The translations under genes were made by a program, and so were the position numbers. The notes under the pieces are model-generated. The model was not told where the DNA came from and did no database searches. It saw only the letters and a program-made list of their open reading frames with translations. From positions 30,595 to 94,594 of the forward strand of contig CAJODC010000007.1 of NCBI GenBank assembly GCA_905233215.1: a stretch of DNA of 64,000 bases. Reading direction: 5' to 3'. Shown piece after piece: positions 48,457-57,560 of this stretch (the stretch's first letter is position 1; every line of letters begins with the position of its first letter). The stretch comes from an uncultured Synergistales bacterium. Its GTDB lineage: Bacteria > Synergistota > Synergistia > Synergistales > Aminobacteriaceae.

Positions 48457-49790
48457 CGCTCAAATTCCTTCACTATGTTAGCGAGGCCGATACTGTTTGA
48501 GCCTTTAATCAACAAGCCCTGCCAGTCATCAATTTTTCTCAGTGCGTCAAGAGCTGATTTCCAGTCGTCAACAAAAATGTAATCCCCCTTCAACGCTTCA
48601 GGCCAAATTTTTCCGACAAGTATAACCGTGTCAATGCCTTCAAGGAGCGGTGATAACTCACTGTGATACTTAACCGAGTTTTCGCCAAGCTCACGCATCT
48701 CACCGAGTACGGCGACTTTGCCTGAACACTTGACCTTTGCGAAAGTCTCAAGGGACGCGCTCATTGATGCCGGGTTAGCGTTGTAAGCGTCATCAACAAG
48801 GAATTTCTTTCCGCCGTCAAGAATCATCACACGTCCTCTCCCCGTCAGTGCCTGAAAATCGCTGAGAGCGTCTGCGCATTCCTGAAGGCTGATGTCAAGC
48901 TCGTGTGCTGTTGCAGAAGCGAGCGAGAGAGGAACGGCGTTGTGTCTGCCCCAGATGTTGACGGTGAAGCGTGCTACCTCCTGAGTCAGACGGCAGGCCA
49001 GAATGAATGACATTGCCGGGAGAGCGTATTCTGAAGTGTCATGACTGATCACGAAATCGGAGTCTTTGTTTTCGCCGACACCCATTGACCTGACGTAATA
49101 CCTGAACGCCTCGCAAAGGTATTCATTGTCGTTGTTGAAGATAATTTTTCGGAGGTTCGCAGAGTTCGTTATCTCCATTTTTTCTTTCAACACTCCTTCA
49201 ACAGTTCCGAAGCCCTCAAGGTGAACGGGAGCAACTGCTGTCAAGATTGCGATTGACGGCGGAAAATATCGGGTAAGCTCTTTGATTTCGCCGGGCTTGT
49301 TCGCACCGAACTCAAGAATCAAAATCTCGGTCTCAAGAGGCATCGCCATTATTGTTGACGTACAGCCGATGAGAGTGTTGAAACTTCTTTCGGGAGCGTG
49401 GACTTTGAAGCGTGGCGACAAAACTTTTTGAAGGGCAGCTCTTGTTGTTGTTTTGCCGACACTGCCTGTTATCCCGATTATGTCCCTGAGATTGTGAGCT
49501 TTGAGCTTTTTTGAGGCTGTTTCGGCTAAATCCCTTTCAGGGTCATCAAGTTCAACGACAGGGACTGTAACGCCTTCAGGCTTCTTGCCTTTTCTGACGA
49601 TGAGAAGTCCTGCGCCGTTCGCTACAGCCTGAGGAATGTAATTGTGTCCGTCAGTCCTTTCGCCCTCAAGAGCAACGAACGCACCGCCCTGTATAACGTC
49701 CCTGCTGTCAGTCGCAAGATGTGAAGGAAATTCAACATCAGCGATATTTCCGGGAACGTCAGCAAAAAGTTCTTTGAGTTTCATGTTCAT
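48453..49790 (-). CDS. murF: UDP-MurNAc-tripeptide-D-Ala-D-Ala ligase
   Basis: The protein has about 445 residues from ATG 49790, which overlaps the murE stop (TGATG) and has GGAGGG upstream; ATG 49808 and 49784 are alternatives. It shows the Mur-ligase ATP loop GITGSVGKTTT near residue 107, EFGANKPGEI and the C-terminal DAYNANPASM segment typical of MurF. It adds D-Ala-D-Ala to the tripeptide precursor in the cytoplasm. Confidence 0.95.
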   Translation of the reverse strand: MNMKLKELFADVPGNIADVEFPSHLATDSRDVIQGGAFVALEGERTDGHNYIPQAVANGAGLLIVRKGKKPEGVTVPVVELDDPERDLAETASKKLKAHNLRDIIGITGSVGKTTTRAALQKVLSPRFKVHAPERSFNTLIGCTSTIMAMPLETEILILEFGANKPGEIKELTRYFPPSIAILTAVAPVHLEGFGTVEGVLKEKMEITNSANLRKIIFNNDNEYLCEAFRYYVRSMGVGENKDSDFVISHDTSEYALPAMSFILACRLTQEVARFTVNIWGRHNAVPLSLASATAHELDISLQECADALSDFQALTGRGRVMILDGGKKFLVDDAYNANPASMSASLETFAKVKCSGKVAVLGEMRELGENSVKYHSELSPLLEGIDTVILVGKIWPEALKGDYIFVDDWKSALDALRKIDDWQGLLIKGSNSIGLANIVKEFER

Positions 49791-51268
49791 CAGTGCGAAT
49801 CCCTCCATGATTTGACGGCTTCAGCGTCATTGAATGGAATTTTTCTGTCCTTGATTGTTATGAACCTCTCCGGGCCTTTGCCTGTTATCACGAGAATGTC
49901 GCCGTTCTTGAGACTTTCGAGACCTGTTCTGACTGCTTCGGGCCTGTCGGTGATGATACGATAGGGGATTGATACGCCTGAAGCGATTGACTTCGCTATT
50001 TCGGCTGGGTCTTCATCACGTGCGTTGTCGGAAGTGATGATGATTTCGTTGGCGAACTCTGAGGCAGCCTTCCCTAGTTCGGGTCTGTTCTGCTGATAGC
50101 GTCCTCCTCCATGACCAAACACTGACACAATCCTTCTTCCATCGCCTGAAAGTTTCCTGATGACACTGAGAACGCTCCTCAAGGCTGAAGGAGTGTGAGC
50201 GAAATCGACAAAGACACACGCTCCGTTGTTGAGGTCAATACGTTCGAGCCTTCCGGGCACTTGAGGGACATTAGCGACTCCCTTCACGATCGCTTCATCG
50301 TCAACCCTTCCTCTCATGGCCGTAACAGCGCAGAGAGTGTTCATTATGTTGAAGCCTCCGACAAGCGGACTGTGAAGAGTCAGGGCGTTATAGCCCTTAG
50401 TTTCAATCGTCAAGTCGGTGCCGTCAATGCTCGTTTTCGAGTCAACAACTCTTGAGTCAGCTCCTTCGGTCAACCCAAAACTGAGCAGCCTCTCTCCGAA
50501 CTCATCAGCGAGTCTCTTTCCGTAAGGGTCATCGAAATTGACCGCGCCTCTAAAATTCTGCTTCGTGTAATTCGTGAAGAGCAATTTTTTAGCGGCGAAA
50601 TAATTTTCCATGTCCTTGTGAAAATCCAAGTGTTCAGGGTAAAGATTAGTGAATACTGGAACGTCAAACCTTGCGCCTTTCAATCGTCCCAAGAACAATC
50701 CATGCGATGACGTTTCCATTACACACGCACCGCAGCCGTTGCCGGCCATGTGAGCGAGTTGACGCTGAACGATGCAGCTTTCGGGGGTAGTCCTGTCGGC
50801 TTCCTTGTCGGTAACTCCATCGCTCTCGATGATTGTACCGAGAAGCCCCGTTCTGATTCCGGCTGATTGAAGAATGCTTCGTGTGATGTATGTTGTTGTA
50901 GTCTTTCCGTTAGTGCCTGTTACGCCGACCATGAGCAATTTTTCTGACGGATTGCCGTAGACCAGTGATGAGACTTCGCCGAGATGATCTCTGACACGTT
51001 CAACGATGATCTGAGGCAATGACGAGTCGACTTTGTGTTCACACAAGAGAGCGCAAGCCCCGTTTTTCTCGGCCATGCTGACGAATTTATGACCGTCGGA
51101 ATTTTCACCTGTTATGCAAGCGAAGAGAGTACCTTCTGTTACGTCTCTGCTGTCGGAGATGACATCAGAAATTTTCACATTAAAATCGTCCTGAGACTTC
51201 ACACTGACTTCAGCGTTACCGCCTTTAGCCCGAATGAATCTCAGGACTTCCTCAAAATTGACGCTCAA
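49790..51268 (-). CDS. murE: UDP-MurNAc-dipeptide:amino-acid ligase (MurE)
   Basis: The protein has 492 residues. It has GVTGTNGKTTTTY near residue 114, ETSSHGL and a C-terminal VFGHGGGRYQQNRPELG. The substrate-selecting motif reads TSDNARDEDP; DAP-adding enzymes usually show DNPR, so the arginine is kept but Pro is Ala. Meso-diaminopimelate is the likely third residue, as expected in a diderm. The start is TTG 51268 with AAGGCAGG. An IS-derived hairpin with terminator character lies 40 nt upstream and separates it from ftsI. Confidence 0.95.
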   Translation of the reverse strand: MSVNFEEVLRFIRAKGGNAEVSVKSQDDFNVKISDVISDSRDVTEGTLFACITGENSDGHKFVSMAEKNGACALLCEHKVDSSLPQIIVERVRDHLGEVSSLVYGNPSEKLLMVGVTGTNGKTTTTYITRSILQSAGIRTGLLGTIIESDGVTDKEADRTTPESCIVQRQLAHMAGNGCGACVMETSSHGLFLGRLKGARFDVPVFTNLYPEHLDFHKDMENYFAAKKLLFTNYTKQNFRGAVNFDDPYGKRLADEFGERLLSFGLTEGADSRVVDSKTSIDGTDLTIETKGYNALTLHSPLVGGFNIMNTLCAVTAMRGRVDDEAIVKGVANVPQVPGRLERIDLNNGACVFVDFAHTPSALRSVLSVIRKLSGDGRRIVSVFGHGGGRYQQNRPELGKAASEFANEIIITSDNARDEDPAEIAKSIASGVSIPYRIITDRPEAVRTGLESLKNGDILVITGKGPERFITIKDRKIPFNDAEAVKSWRDSH

Positions 51269-51310
51269 AACATTAACCTGCCTTCAAGAAATTTTTTATC
51301 ATAAAACCGC

Positions 51311-51339
51311 AAAAAGACTCCTACTTCTATAAGTGGGAG
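51311..51339 (-). terminator. IS605-type end hairpin that reads as an intrinsic terminator
   Basis: CTCCTACTT (51318-51326) and AAGTGGGAG (51331-51339) form a 9-bp stem with one wobble and a CTAT loop; on the minus strand it is followed by TCTTTTTG. The loop and stem core (CTTCTATAAG) are the same as in the right-end hairpin of the tnpB element at 63911-63931, so it is probably an IS end. Confidence 0.7.
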
Positions 51340-51380
51340 ATAAGTTACGTTATTATAGTATAATTTTCACGTGAAGTATC

Positions 51381-52336
51381 ATGACAGAAGAAGAAAGATT
51401 AGCCAAGAACAATAGAATACGGGAGAAGGGAAAACAGACTAAGCAAAAACGCAAGTCTCAGGTTTGCCGTGCATATTGCGTGAAAATCGACATCTCTCAT
51501 CTTAATGAAGCGCAAAAACTTCACATGAAAATGCTTTTTGTTGAAGCTAAATGGCTCTATAACCACGCATTAACCTTCACGAAGGAGCATGACATAAACG
51601 ACTACGACACCAAGATATTAACAGTGAACGGATTAGACAAAGACCGACAGCCGGTAACGCATGAGCTGCAATATTTAGGCTCGCAGATGAGACAATCAAT
51701 AATTCAGGGCATAAAGCATAGTTTGAAGTCGCTTTCCACGCTGAAGAAACATAACCACAAAATCGGAGCGTTGCGTTACAAGTCGGACTATAAGTCAATA
51801 AATCTTCAGCAATATGGAGTAACGTATAGATTCTATGACGAGAACCACATAGGGCTTCAAGGCTTTAAGAAGCGTATAAGAATCAAGGGAGCAAAACAAT
51901 TTTGGAACATCTCCGGCCTTGAGATAGCAAACGCTAAACTGCTGAATCTCCCTGATGGTTAGAACATGAACAAGTATACATGCAGGACGAAAATCTTAAG
52001 GGCTGGCATAAAGGGTTGTTCGGTAAAACAGTACAGCATTCAGTGTTAGGACTAGTGAAAGCGAAACTAATGAGCAATGAGCATGTAACAGTGCTTCCGG
52101 CAAATGTGCCAACAACGAAATATTGTCCCTGCTGTGGAAAACTGAAGAAAGATATAACGTTAGCTGACCGAGTGTATGAATGTGAATGCGGATACAAAGA
52201 AGACCGTGACATACACGCAGCGAGAAATATGATATTGCTGAGTAAACAAAATACCTGTGGGACGCAGGAAATTTACGCCTTTGGAGAGGACGTAAGACGG
52301 AAACAGAAATGTTGCAACGCTGTAAGGGGCGGTAGT
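51381..52336 (+). pseudogene. tnpB: Decayed IS605-type TnpB
   Basis: The first part (51381-51962) encodes a TnpB N-terminus of 193 residues, ending at ANAKLLNLPDG where intact relatives continue. The second part, in another frame (from about 51970), resumes with MQDENLKGWHKGLFG (RuvC-II glutamate), then the zinc ribbon YCPCCGKLKKD...YECECGYKEDRDIHAARN (RuvC-III aspartate) and NAFGED-like YAFGEDVRRKQKC. The RuvC-I region between them is lost, so the nuclease must be dead. The 3' end also lacks the right-end hairpin and joins directly to GGTAGTTCAC. It lies antisense between murE and ftsI. Confidence 0.9.
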
Positions 52337-54016
52337 TCACGAATAATATTCGAGTTCTGCCATTTCTTCAACTATTGCTTTGAACACGGGAGCAGCAAGT
52401 TCACCGCCGTAATATCTTCCGTTGGACGGTTCGCCGATTGCGATTAACATGAGGTATTTCGGCTCTTCGTAAGGCCAGAAGCCTATGAATGACGCAACAT
52501 ATTTTCCCGGAGCGTAACCGCCTTTTCCTGCAACCTGTGCCGTGCCTGTCTTGCCTGCAACGTCCACAATCTTAGTCGCCGCTCTTTTGCCTGTGCCTTC
52601 GGTGATAACGTCCCTCATCGCATTACGTATCCACGCTGCTGTCTCAGGTGTCATAACCTCACGCATTACTTTAGGCTCTCCCCTGTAGACGAGTTCGCCG
52701 AGAGAGTTGACAGCTTCCTTGACGATGTAGGGACTCATGAGTTTTCCGCCATTGACGACCGCAGCCATTGCCGTTGTGAGCTGAAGGGGAGTAACCGCTA
52801 GACCCTGACCGATTGCGATGTTTGCGGGGGTTATTCCTCGCCAGTTCTCAGGGTAAGGGAGTATTCCGCGTGAGACTCCGGGAAGCTCGATGTCAGGTTC
52901 TTGGCCGAAGCCCATCGTCTGAAGGCTCTCGTAAGTCTTCAACCTGTCAGCCCTGATTCCTATCTGAGCCATTCCAACGTTCGATGACTTGATGAGGAGC
53001 TGTGCGGTGCTGACGTTGCCGAGTGCTACACGAGCATCTGACTCTCTGATGAAGCCGTCAGCGACTTTCAATTTTGCCGGACAGAAGAACATTTCGTTTT
53101 TTTTGACCCAGCCCCTTTCGAGAGCGATGGCCATGTATACGGGCTTGAAGGTTGAACCGGGCTCATATGTCCGGCTGATTGCTCCGTTTGAAAGTGCTTC
53201 ATCCGTGAGACTCTTACGGTTTGAAGGATCGTATGTAGGGTAGCTTGCCATCGCTAAAATTTCGCCGGTGTTGGGATTCATGCAGATACAGACCGCCCAC
53301 TTCGCCCGCTCGTTTTCGGCTGTCTTGAATAAATGTTTTTCGACAACGTATTGAATCCTGCTGTCGAGTGTCAACGTGATTATCGGCGTAACCGAACGTC
53401 TTTCCGGCTGACGTTCCATGAGGGAAGCTGCTTGACTGTTTCGACGGCGGACAACTATTTTTTGACCCGGAGGATTGTAGAGCGTGTTGTCCCATTGCTG
53501 TTCGATTCCTGCCTGACCTTTGTTTTCATTGTCGCAGAAGCCCAGAACGTGAGACATCAAACGCTGATTAGTGTATTTCCTGTAAGGCTCATCAATTTCA
53601 CGCAAGCCTCTCACTGTCTTCATCAGCTCTTTGAACTTCAACGCTTCATGCTCGGAAATCTTGTGATTTATCCATGTGAAGCGTGATTTTGTACCCATGA
53701 GGGAATGAATTTTAGCGGTTACTTCGGGCGAAACTATCTGTGAAATCTTCAGCAGGTCTTCGGAGTTTATCATTGCCGGGTCAACAGCAAATGACGGCAG
53801 CGTCTCGGATATTACGAGGGCGTTGCCTTTAACGTCTTGAATTATTCCTCTTGTTGACTTGAGCGGGACTTTCCGCCAGTATTGATGCTGGGACTGCTGG
53901 ACAACTAACGGGTTAGGGTAACAATGTCTAGCGATTAACGTACAGCCTATAACGGCAAAGAATAACACGAAAAGTATCCAAGGATTACCTGCTCTTTCCT
54001 GATTTTTCGGAGACAT
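52337..54016 (-). CDS. ftsI: Peptidoglycan transpeptidase FtsI (PBP3/PBP2-class B)
   Basis: The protein has 559 residues with one N-terminal membrane helix (about 13-30) and the class B PBP dimerisation domain. The transpeptidase motifs are STFKP (288), SSN (344-346) and KTGT (489-492). It cross-links septal peptidoglycan and follows ftsL in the division cluster, with one base between them. The stop codon TGA lies within the sequence GTGAACTACC that is shared with the right end of the IS element at 63903, so the present stop is probably supplied by the insertion. Confidence 0.94.
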   Translation of the reverse strand: MSPKNQERAGNPWILFVLFFAVIGCTLIARHCYPNPLVVQQSQHQYWRKVPLKSTRGIIQDVKGNALVISETLPSFAVDPAMINSEDLLKISQIVSPEVTAKIHSLMGTKSRFTWINHKISEHEALKFKELMKTVRGLREIDEPYRKYTNQRLMSHVLGFCDNENKGQAGIEQQWDNTLYNPPGQKIVVRRRNSQAASLMERQPERRSVTPIITLTLDSRIQYVVEKHLFKTAENERAKWAVCICMNPNTGEILAMASYPTYDPSNRKSLTDEALSNGAISRTYEPGSTFKPVYMAIALERGWVKKNEMFFCPAKLKVADGFIRESDARVALGNVSTAQLLIKSSNVGMAQIGIRADRLKTYESLQTMGFGQEPDIELPGVSRGILPYPENWRGITPANIAIGQGLAVTPLQLTTAMAAVVNGGKLMSPYIVKEAVNSLGELVYRGEPKVMREVMTPETAAWIRNAMRDVITEGTGKRAATKIVDVAGKTGTAQVAGKGGYAPGKYVASFIGFWPYEEPKYLMLIAIGEPSNGRYYGGELAAPVFKAIVEEMAELEYYS

Positions 54017-54017
54017 T

Positions 54018-54401
54018 CTACTTTCCTAAAAGCCACGCTAAACCCGACCGCCAGCCTTTAAGGATCGAGGGCTGATTGTTTTGAGAGGCCGTGAAAGTTT
54101 TTGTTATCATTCGTACAGGGAGCGTTTCAGCTTTCACAACTTTCTGCATTCCCAAACTTTCCTTGCAGTAAGAGTATATTCTGATAGGTGCGACAAGAGC
54201 GGAAAGTTCCTGCCTTAATATCACTTCTTCATCAGAATATTTTTGAATAGACTGATTCACAGACTCAAGGTAATAGGCTAAACGAGCTGCATGGAATCTA
54301 AGAATGCCAAGACCTATAACTAGACTGATAATCAGTCCGAAGCCTAATATAAAACTTAATGTTACCTTGATTTTTCCGTTGGTATCCTTTTTCAATGTCA
54401 T
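54018..54401 (-). CDS. ftsL: FtsL-like division protein
   Basis: The protein has 127 residues. It has a short cytoplasmic tail, one membrane helix (about 13-33) and then a heptad-like region (LAYYLESVNQSIQKYSDEEV), the bitopic layout of FtsL. Sequence is poorly conserved in this family, and the call depends on position directly before ftsI. FtsL links FtsB/FtsQ and activates FtsWI. mraZ and rsmH, often upstream, are absent; glyS lies upstream instead. Confidence 0.75.
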   Translation of the reverse strand: MTLKKDTNGKIKVTLSFILGFGLIISLVIGLGILRFHAARLAYYLESVNQSIQKYSDEEVILRQELSALVAPIRIYSYCKESLGMQKVVKAETLPVRMITKTFTASQNNQPSILKGWRSGLAWLLGK

Positions 54402-54442
54402 TCGCCCCCGATTTCGTTATTCTGAAAATTAAAGTTGAATGA

Positions 54443-54451
54443 ATAATATCA
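54443..54451 (-). promoter_or_regulatory. Candidate promoter for ftsL-ftsI
   Basis: TGATATTAT on the minus strand is an extended -10 form, about 42 nt before the ftsL ATG. No -35 match is seen. Confidence 0.4.
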
Positions 54452-54505
54452 CACCTTGCAAAAAATACATAGTGGATACCGATAAAAATACTTAGCGCAA
54501 ATTCA

Positions 54506-54539
54506 GTAAAAACAAACTCCCCTCATTCGCTGAGAGGAG
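54506..54539 (-). terminator. Terminator after the ilvA-glyS operon
   Basis: On the minus strand CTCCTCTCA (54539-54531) pairs with TGAGGGGAG (54525-54517), a 9-bp stem with one wobble and a 5-nt loop, followed by TTTGTTTTT. Confidence 0.85.
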
Positions 54540-54548
54540 CTCTAAACT

Positions 54549-56627
54549 CTAAGACAGAATGCTCAAGTCTCCGGCCTCAAGGAATAATTTGTTGCACTCC
54601 CTGAGAAGAGCGATTCTGTTGTTCCTGACTTTCTCGTTCTTATCCATTACCATGACATCATCAAAGAATTTAGCGACAACCGGCGACAGTTCAGCGAGCA
54701 ATTTCGTCAGCCCTTCCCAGTCGTAAACTTTCACAGCCTCGTGAACTCTATCGGCTACTCTCGCAACTTCAGCGTAAAGACTCATCTCAGCGTCAACCGT
54801 CATCAATGACTTGTCAATCTCAGTCTCAGCGAGTCCCTTAGCGTTTTTAGCCAAAATATTCTTCACTCTCAGTGCAGAAGCTGCAAGACCGGTGAACCAT
54901 TCTTCAGCCTTCACTTTCGAGAGAGTGTCAATCAGTTTCATGGCCTGATACGGTACGTTACCGGCGGCGGTTATGCCCAAGTTCACAAGTTCAGCGTCAT
55001 AGCCCTTCTCACGTAATTGAGCGTTCAATCTCTGTCTCATGAAGTCGAGTATTCTCGTCTTCACTGCTTCGTCAACCTCGTTGATTTTGCACGCCTCGTC
55101 AACTGCTTCGGCCATGTTGAAGCTGTAGCCTCTAGCGAAAAGCGTCTCATTGATACACCTTGCCGCCCGTCTCAGTCCGTAAGGGTCCTGCGAACTTGTA
55201 GCCTCAAGCCCGGCCTTATGGCACGCCGTGATGATGTGTACACGTTCGGAGAGTCCCAAAATCGCGCCGACATCATCAGTCGGAGTCTTGCCTGAAGCCG
55301 TCAAGGGCAAGTACTGTTCATACAGAGCGAGTGCGACTCTGGGGTCTTCGCCTGCTGACTTTGCGTATTCACGCCCCATTACGCCCTGAAGGTCGGTGAA
55401 CTCAAAGACCATTGACGTTACAAGATCGGCTTTCGACAGGTAAGCGGCTCTGTCAACAAGCGAGGCGATGTCATTCATTCCGTAGTGTTCACAGAACCAG
55501 AGAGCCAGCTTCCTTGTCAACATGACTTTATCGTAGACGCTTCCTAATTTTTCCTGATACGTTACGGTTTTCAGGCGTTCGACATACGAAGCAAGAGGAA
55601 TTTTCCTGTCTTCCTCCCAGAAAAACGCAGCGTCCTCAAGTCTTGCACGTAAAACTCTCTCGTTGCCTTCCCGGATTACTCCCATGTCAGGCACAAGATT
55701 ATTGCTCACTCCGACAAAATAGTTGGCGAGCTTTCCGCCTTTGTCTTTGTTGCGGACAGCGAGATATTTCTGATTCTTCTTCATTGAAGTAGTCAGGACT
55801 TCTTCAGGGATTTCAAGATAACGTTTGTCGAAAGTCCCGGCAAAAGGTACAGGGTACTCAACAAGATATAAATTTTCCTCAAGAATTGCCGGGTCCATTT
55901 CAACTTCAAGGTTTCCGTCAAGGTCTTTCTGTAACGATGCTATTGAAGTTTTCATCTTCTGGAGGCGTTTTTCCTGATCGAGTATAACGCTGTTGTCATA
56001 GAGAACGTCAAGAAACTCTGAAGCGTCCTTTATGTCGATGACTTTATGACCCATGAAGCGATGACCTGTCGTCCTGTTTCCAGACTCGACTCCGCCGAAC
56101 TCAAACGGTATCACCTTATCATCAGCCATCGCCAAAAGCCATCGAATCGGCCTAGCGAAACGAACGCCGGATTTGTCCCAGTACATGCTCTTCGGGAAAG
56201 TTAATCCGGCAATGAGTCCCTTCATGATTTCCGGCAGAACTTCGAGTGCTGTTTTTGACTCCTGACGGACTTCGGCGGCAATGTATTTCACTCCGTTGAC
56301 CTCGATAATCTTCAGGTCGTTTACGTCAATTCCCTTTCCCTTTGCGAAACCTATCGCCGCTCTTGTGGGCTGGTCATTGTCGTCATAAGCCGCTGAAACG
56401 GGAGGCCCTTTGAGCATGTCGACCTGTTCGGCTTGAGAATCGCTGACTCCTGTTACGATGAGAACGAGTCGGCGCGGTGTCGCGTAGGTCTTAGCGTCTC
56501 GGAACGTCAGCCTGTTGGCGGAAAATGATGACTCGGCGTTCTCCTTGAGGGTCTCAAGCGATGACGGAATGAATCTTGACGGTATTTCTTCTGTTCCTAT
56601 TTCTAGCAAGACATTTTTTATTGCCAT
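54549..56627 (-). CDS. glyS: Glycyl-tRNA synthetase beta subunit
   Basis: The protein has 692 residues, the usual beta-subunit length. It starts with LLEIGTEEIPSRFI and has YATPRRLVL, GPPVSAAYD, and a C-terminal HD-like/anticodon-binding helical half with MVMDKNEKVRNNRIALL. With GlyQ it forms the alpha2beta2 enzyme. The beta chain binds tRNA-Gly and is needed for activity. It follows glyQ by 14 bp. Confidence 0.96.
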   Translation of the reverse strand: MAIKNVLLEIGTEEIPSRFIPSSLETLKENAESSFSANRLTFRDAKTYATPRRLVLIVTGVSDSQAEQVDMLKGPPVSAAYDDNDQPTRAAIGFAKGKGIDVNDLKIIEVNGVKYIAAEVRQESKTALEVLPEIMKGLIAGLTFPKSMYWDKSGVRFARPIRWLLAMADDKVIPFEFGGVESGNRTTGHRFMGHKVIDIKDASEFLDVLYDNSVILDQEKRLQKMKTSIASLQKDLDGNLEVEMDPAILEENLYLVEYPVPFAGTFDKRYLEIPEEVLTTSMKKNQKYLAVRNKDKGGKLANYFVGVSNNLVPDMGVIREGNERVLRARLEDAAFFWEEDRKIPLASYVERLKTVTYQEKLGSVYDKVMLTRKLALWFCEHYGMNDIASLVDRAAYLSKADLVTSMVFEFTDLQGVMGREYAKSAGEDPRVALALYEQYLPLTASGKTPTDDVGAILGLSERVHIITACHKAGLEATSSQDPYGLRRAARCINETLFARGYSFNMAEAVDEACKINEVDEAVKTRILDFMRQRLNAQLREKGYDAELVNLGITAAGNVPYQAMKLIDTLSKVKAEEWFTGLAASALRVKNILAKNAKGLAETEIDKSLMTVDAEMSLYAEVARVADRVHEAVKVYDWEGLTKLLAELSPVVAKFFDDVMVMDKNEKVRNNRIALLRECNKLFLEAGDLSILS

Positions 56628-56641
56628 TGATTGAGCCTCCT

Positions 56642-57544
56642 TTAGTCCCCGAAAAATTTTCCTGTCTCGTTCGTGAACTTCTCCATTAAAGGGAAGCCCA
56701 TCTCTTCACGCTGTTTCCTGTAAGCCTCTGCGCACCTGCACGCCAATGCCCTGACTCGTGAGATGTAGCCCGTTCTTTCGGTTACACTTATAGCGTTGCG
56801 AGCGTCAAGAAGGTTGAATGTGTGCGAACTCTTCAGAACGTAATCATAAGCAGGCAGAACGAAGCCTTCGTCCAAAATTCTTCCGGCTTCCTTCTCGTAC
56901 ATTGCGAAAAGTTTGAAGAGCATTTCAGTATCAGCGACCTCGAAATTATAGTGAGACTGTTCGATTTCGTTCTGTAAGTGAACATCGCCGTACTTCACTT
57001 TTCCTGACCAGTCCAAATCATAAACGCTGTCGGCTTTCTGAACGTACATTGCGATTCTCTCGATGCCGTAAGTTATTTCAGCCGGTACATTCTCCATGTC
57101 AAGACCGCCAAGCTGCTGGAAGTAAGTGAACTGTGTGATCTCCATTCCGTCAAGCCAAACTTCCCAGCCTAAACCCCACGCGCCCGTTGAAGGGTTTTCC
57201 CAGTCGTCTTCAACAAATCTTATGTCATGCTCATCGGGATTGATGCCTAAACTGGCAAGGCTCTCGATGTACAATTCCTGAATATTCGCCGGAGCGGGCT
57301 TGATTATGACCTGATACTGATAGTAATGCTGTAACCTGTTGGGATTCTTTCCGTAACGGCCGTCTGACGGTCTCCTTGACGGTTCAACGTAAGCAACCCT
57401 CCAAGGCTCAGGCCCAAGAACACGGAGAGCGGTAGCAGGATTCATAGTACCTGCTCCGACCTCAATGTCATAAGGCTGTTGAATGATACAGCCTTGACGA
57501 GACCAGAAATTTTCCAGCCTGAAATATATTTCCTGAAAGTTCAA
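56642..57544 (-). CDS. glyQ: Glycyl-tRNA synthetase alpha subunit
   Basis: The protein has 300 residues from TTG 57544, where AAAGGAG lies 9 nt upstream and the protein begins [18 protein letters not shown], the normal GlyQ start. A longer frame up to 57682 would overlap the M23 peptidase gene and is not used. Class II motifs are visible: [32 protein letters not shown] with the catalytic arginines, and [20 protein letters not shown]. It carries the aminoacylation site. Confidence 0.96.
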   Translation of the reverse strand: MNFQEIYFRLENFWSRQGCIIQQPYDIEVGAGTMNPATALRVLGPEPWRVAYVEPSRRPSDGRYGKNPNRLQHYYQYQVIIKPAPANIQELYIESLASLGINPDEHDIRFVEDDWENPSTGAWGLGWEVWLDGMEITQFTYFQQLGGLDMENVPAEITYGIERIAMYVQKADSVYDLDWSGKVKYGDVHLQNEIEQSHYNFEVADTEMLFKLFAMYEKEAGRILDEGFVLPAYDYVLKSSHTFNLLDARNAISVTERTGYISRVRALACRCAEAYRKQREEMGFPLMEKFTNETGKFFGD

Positions 57545-57560
57545 GTTTTGAAGCTCCTTT

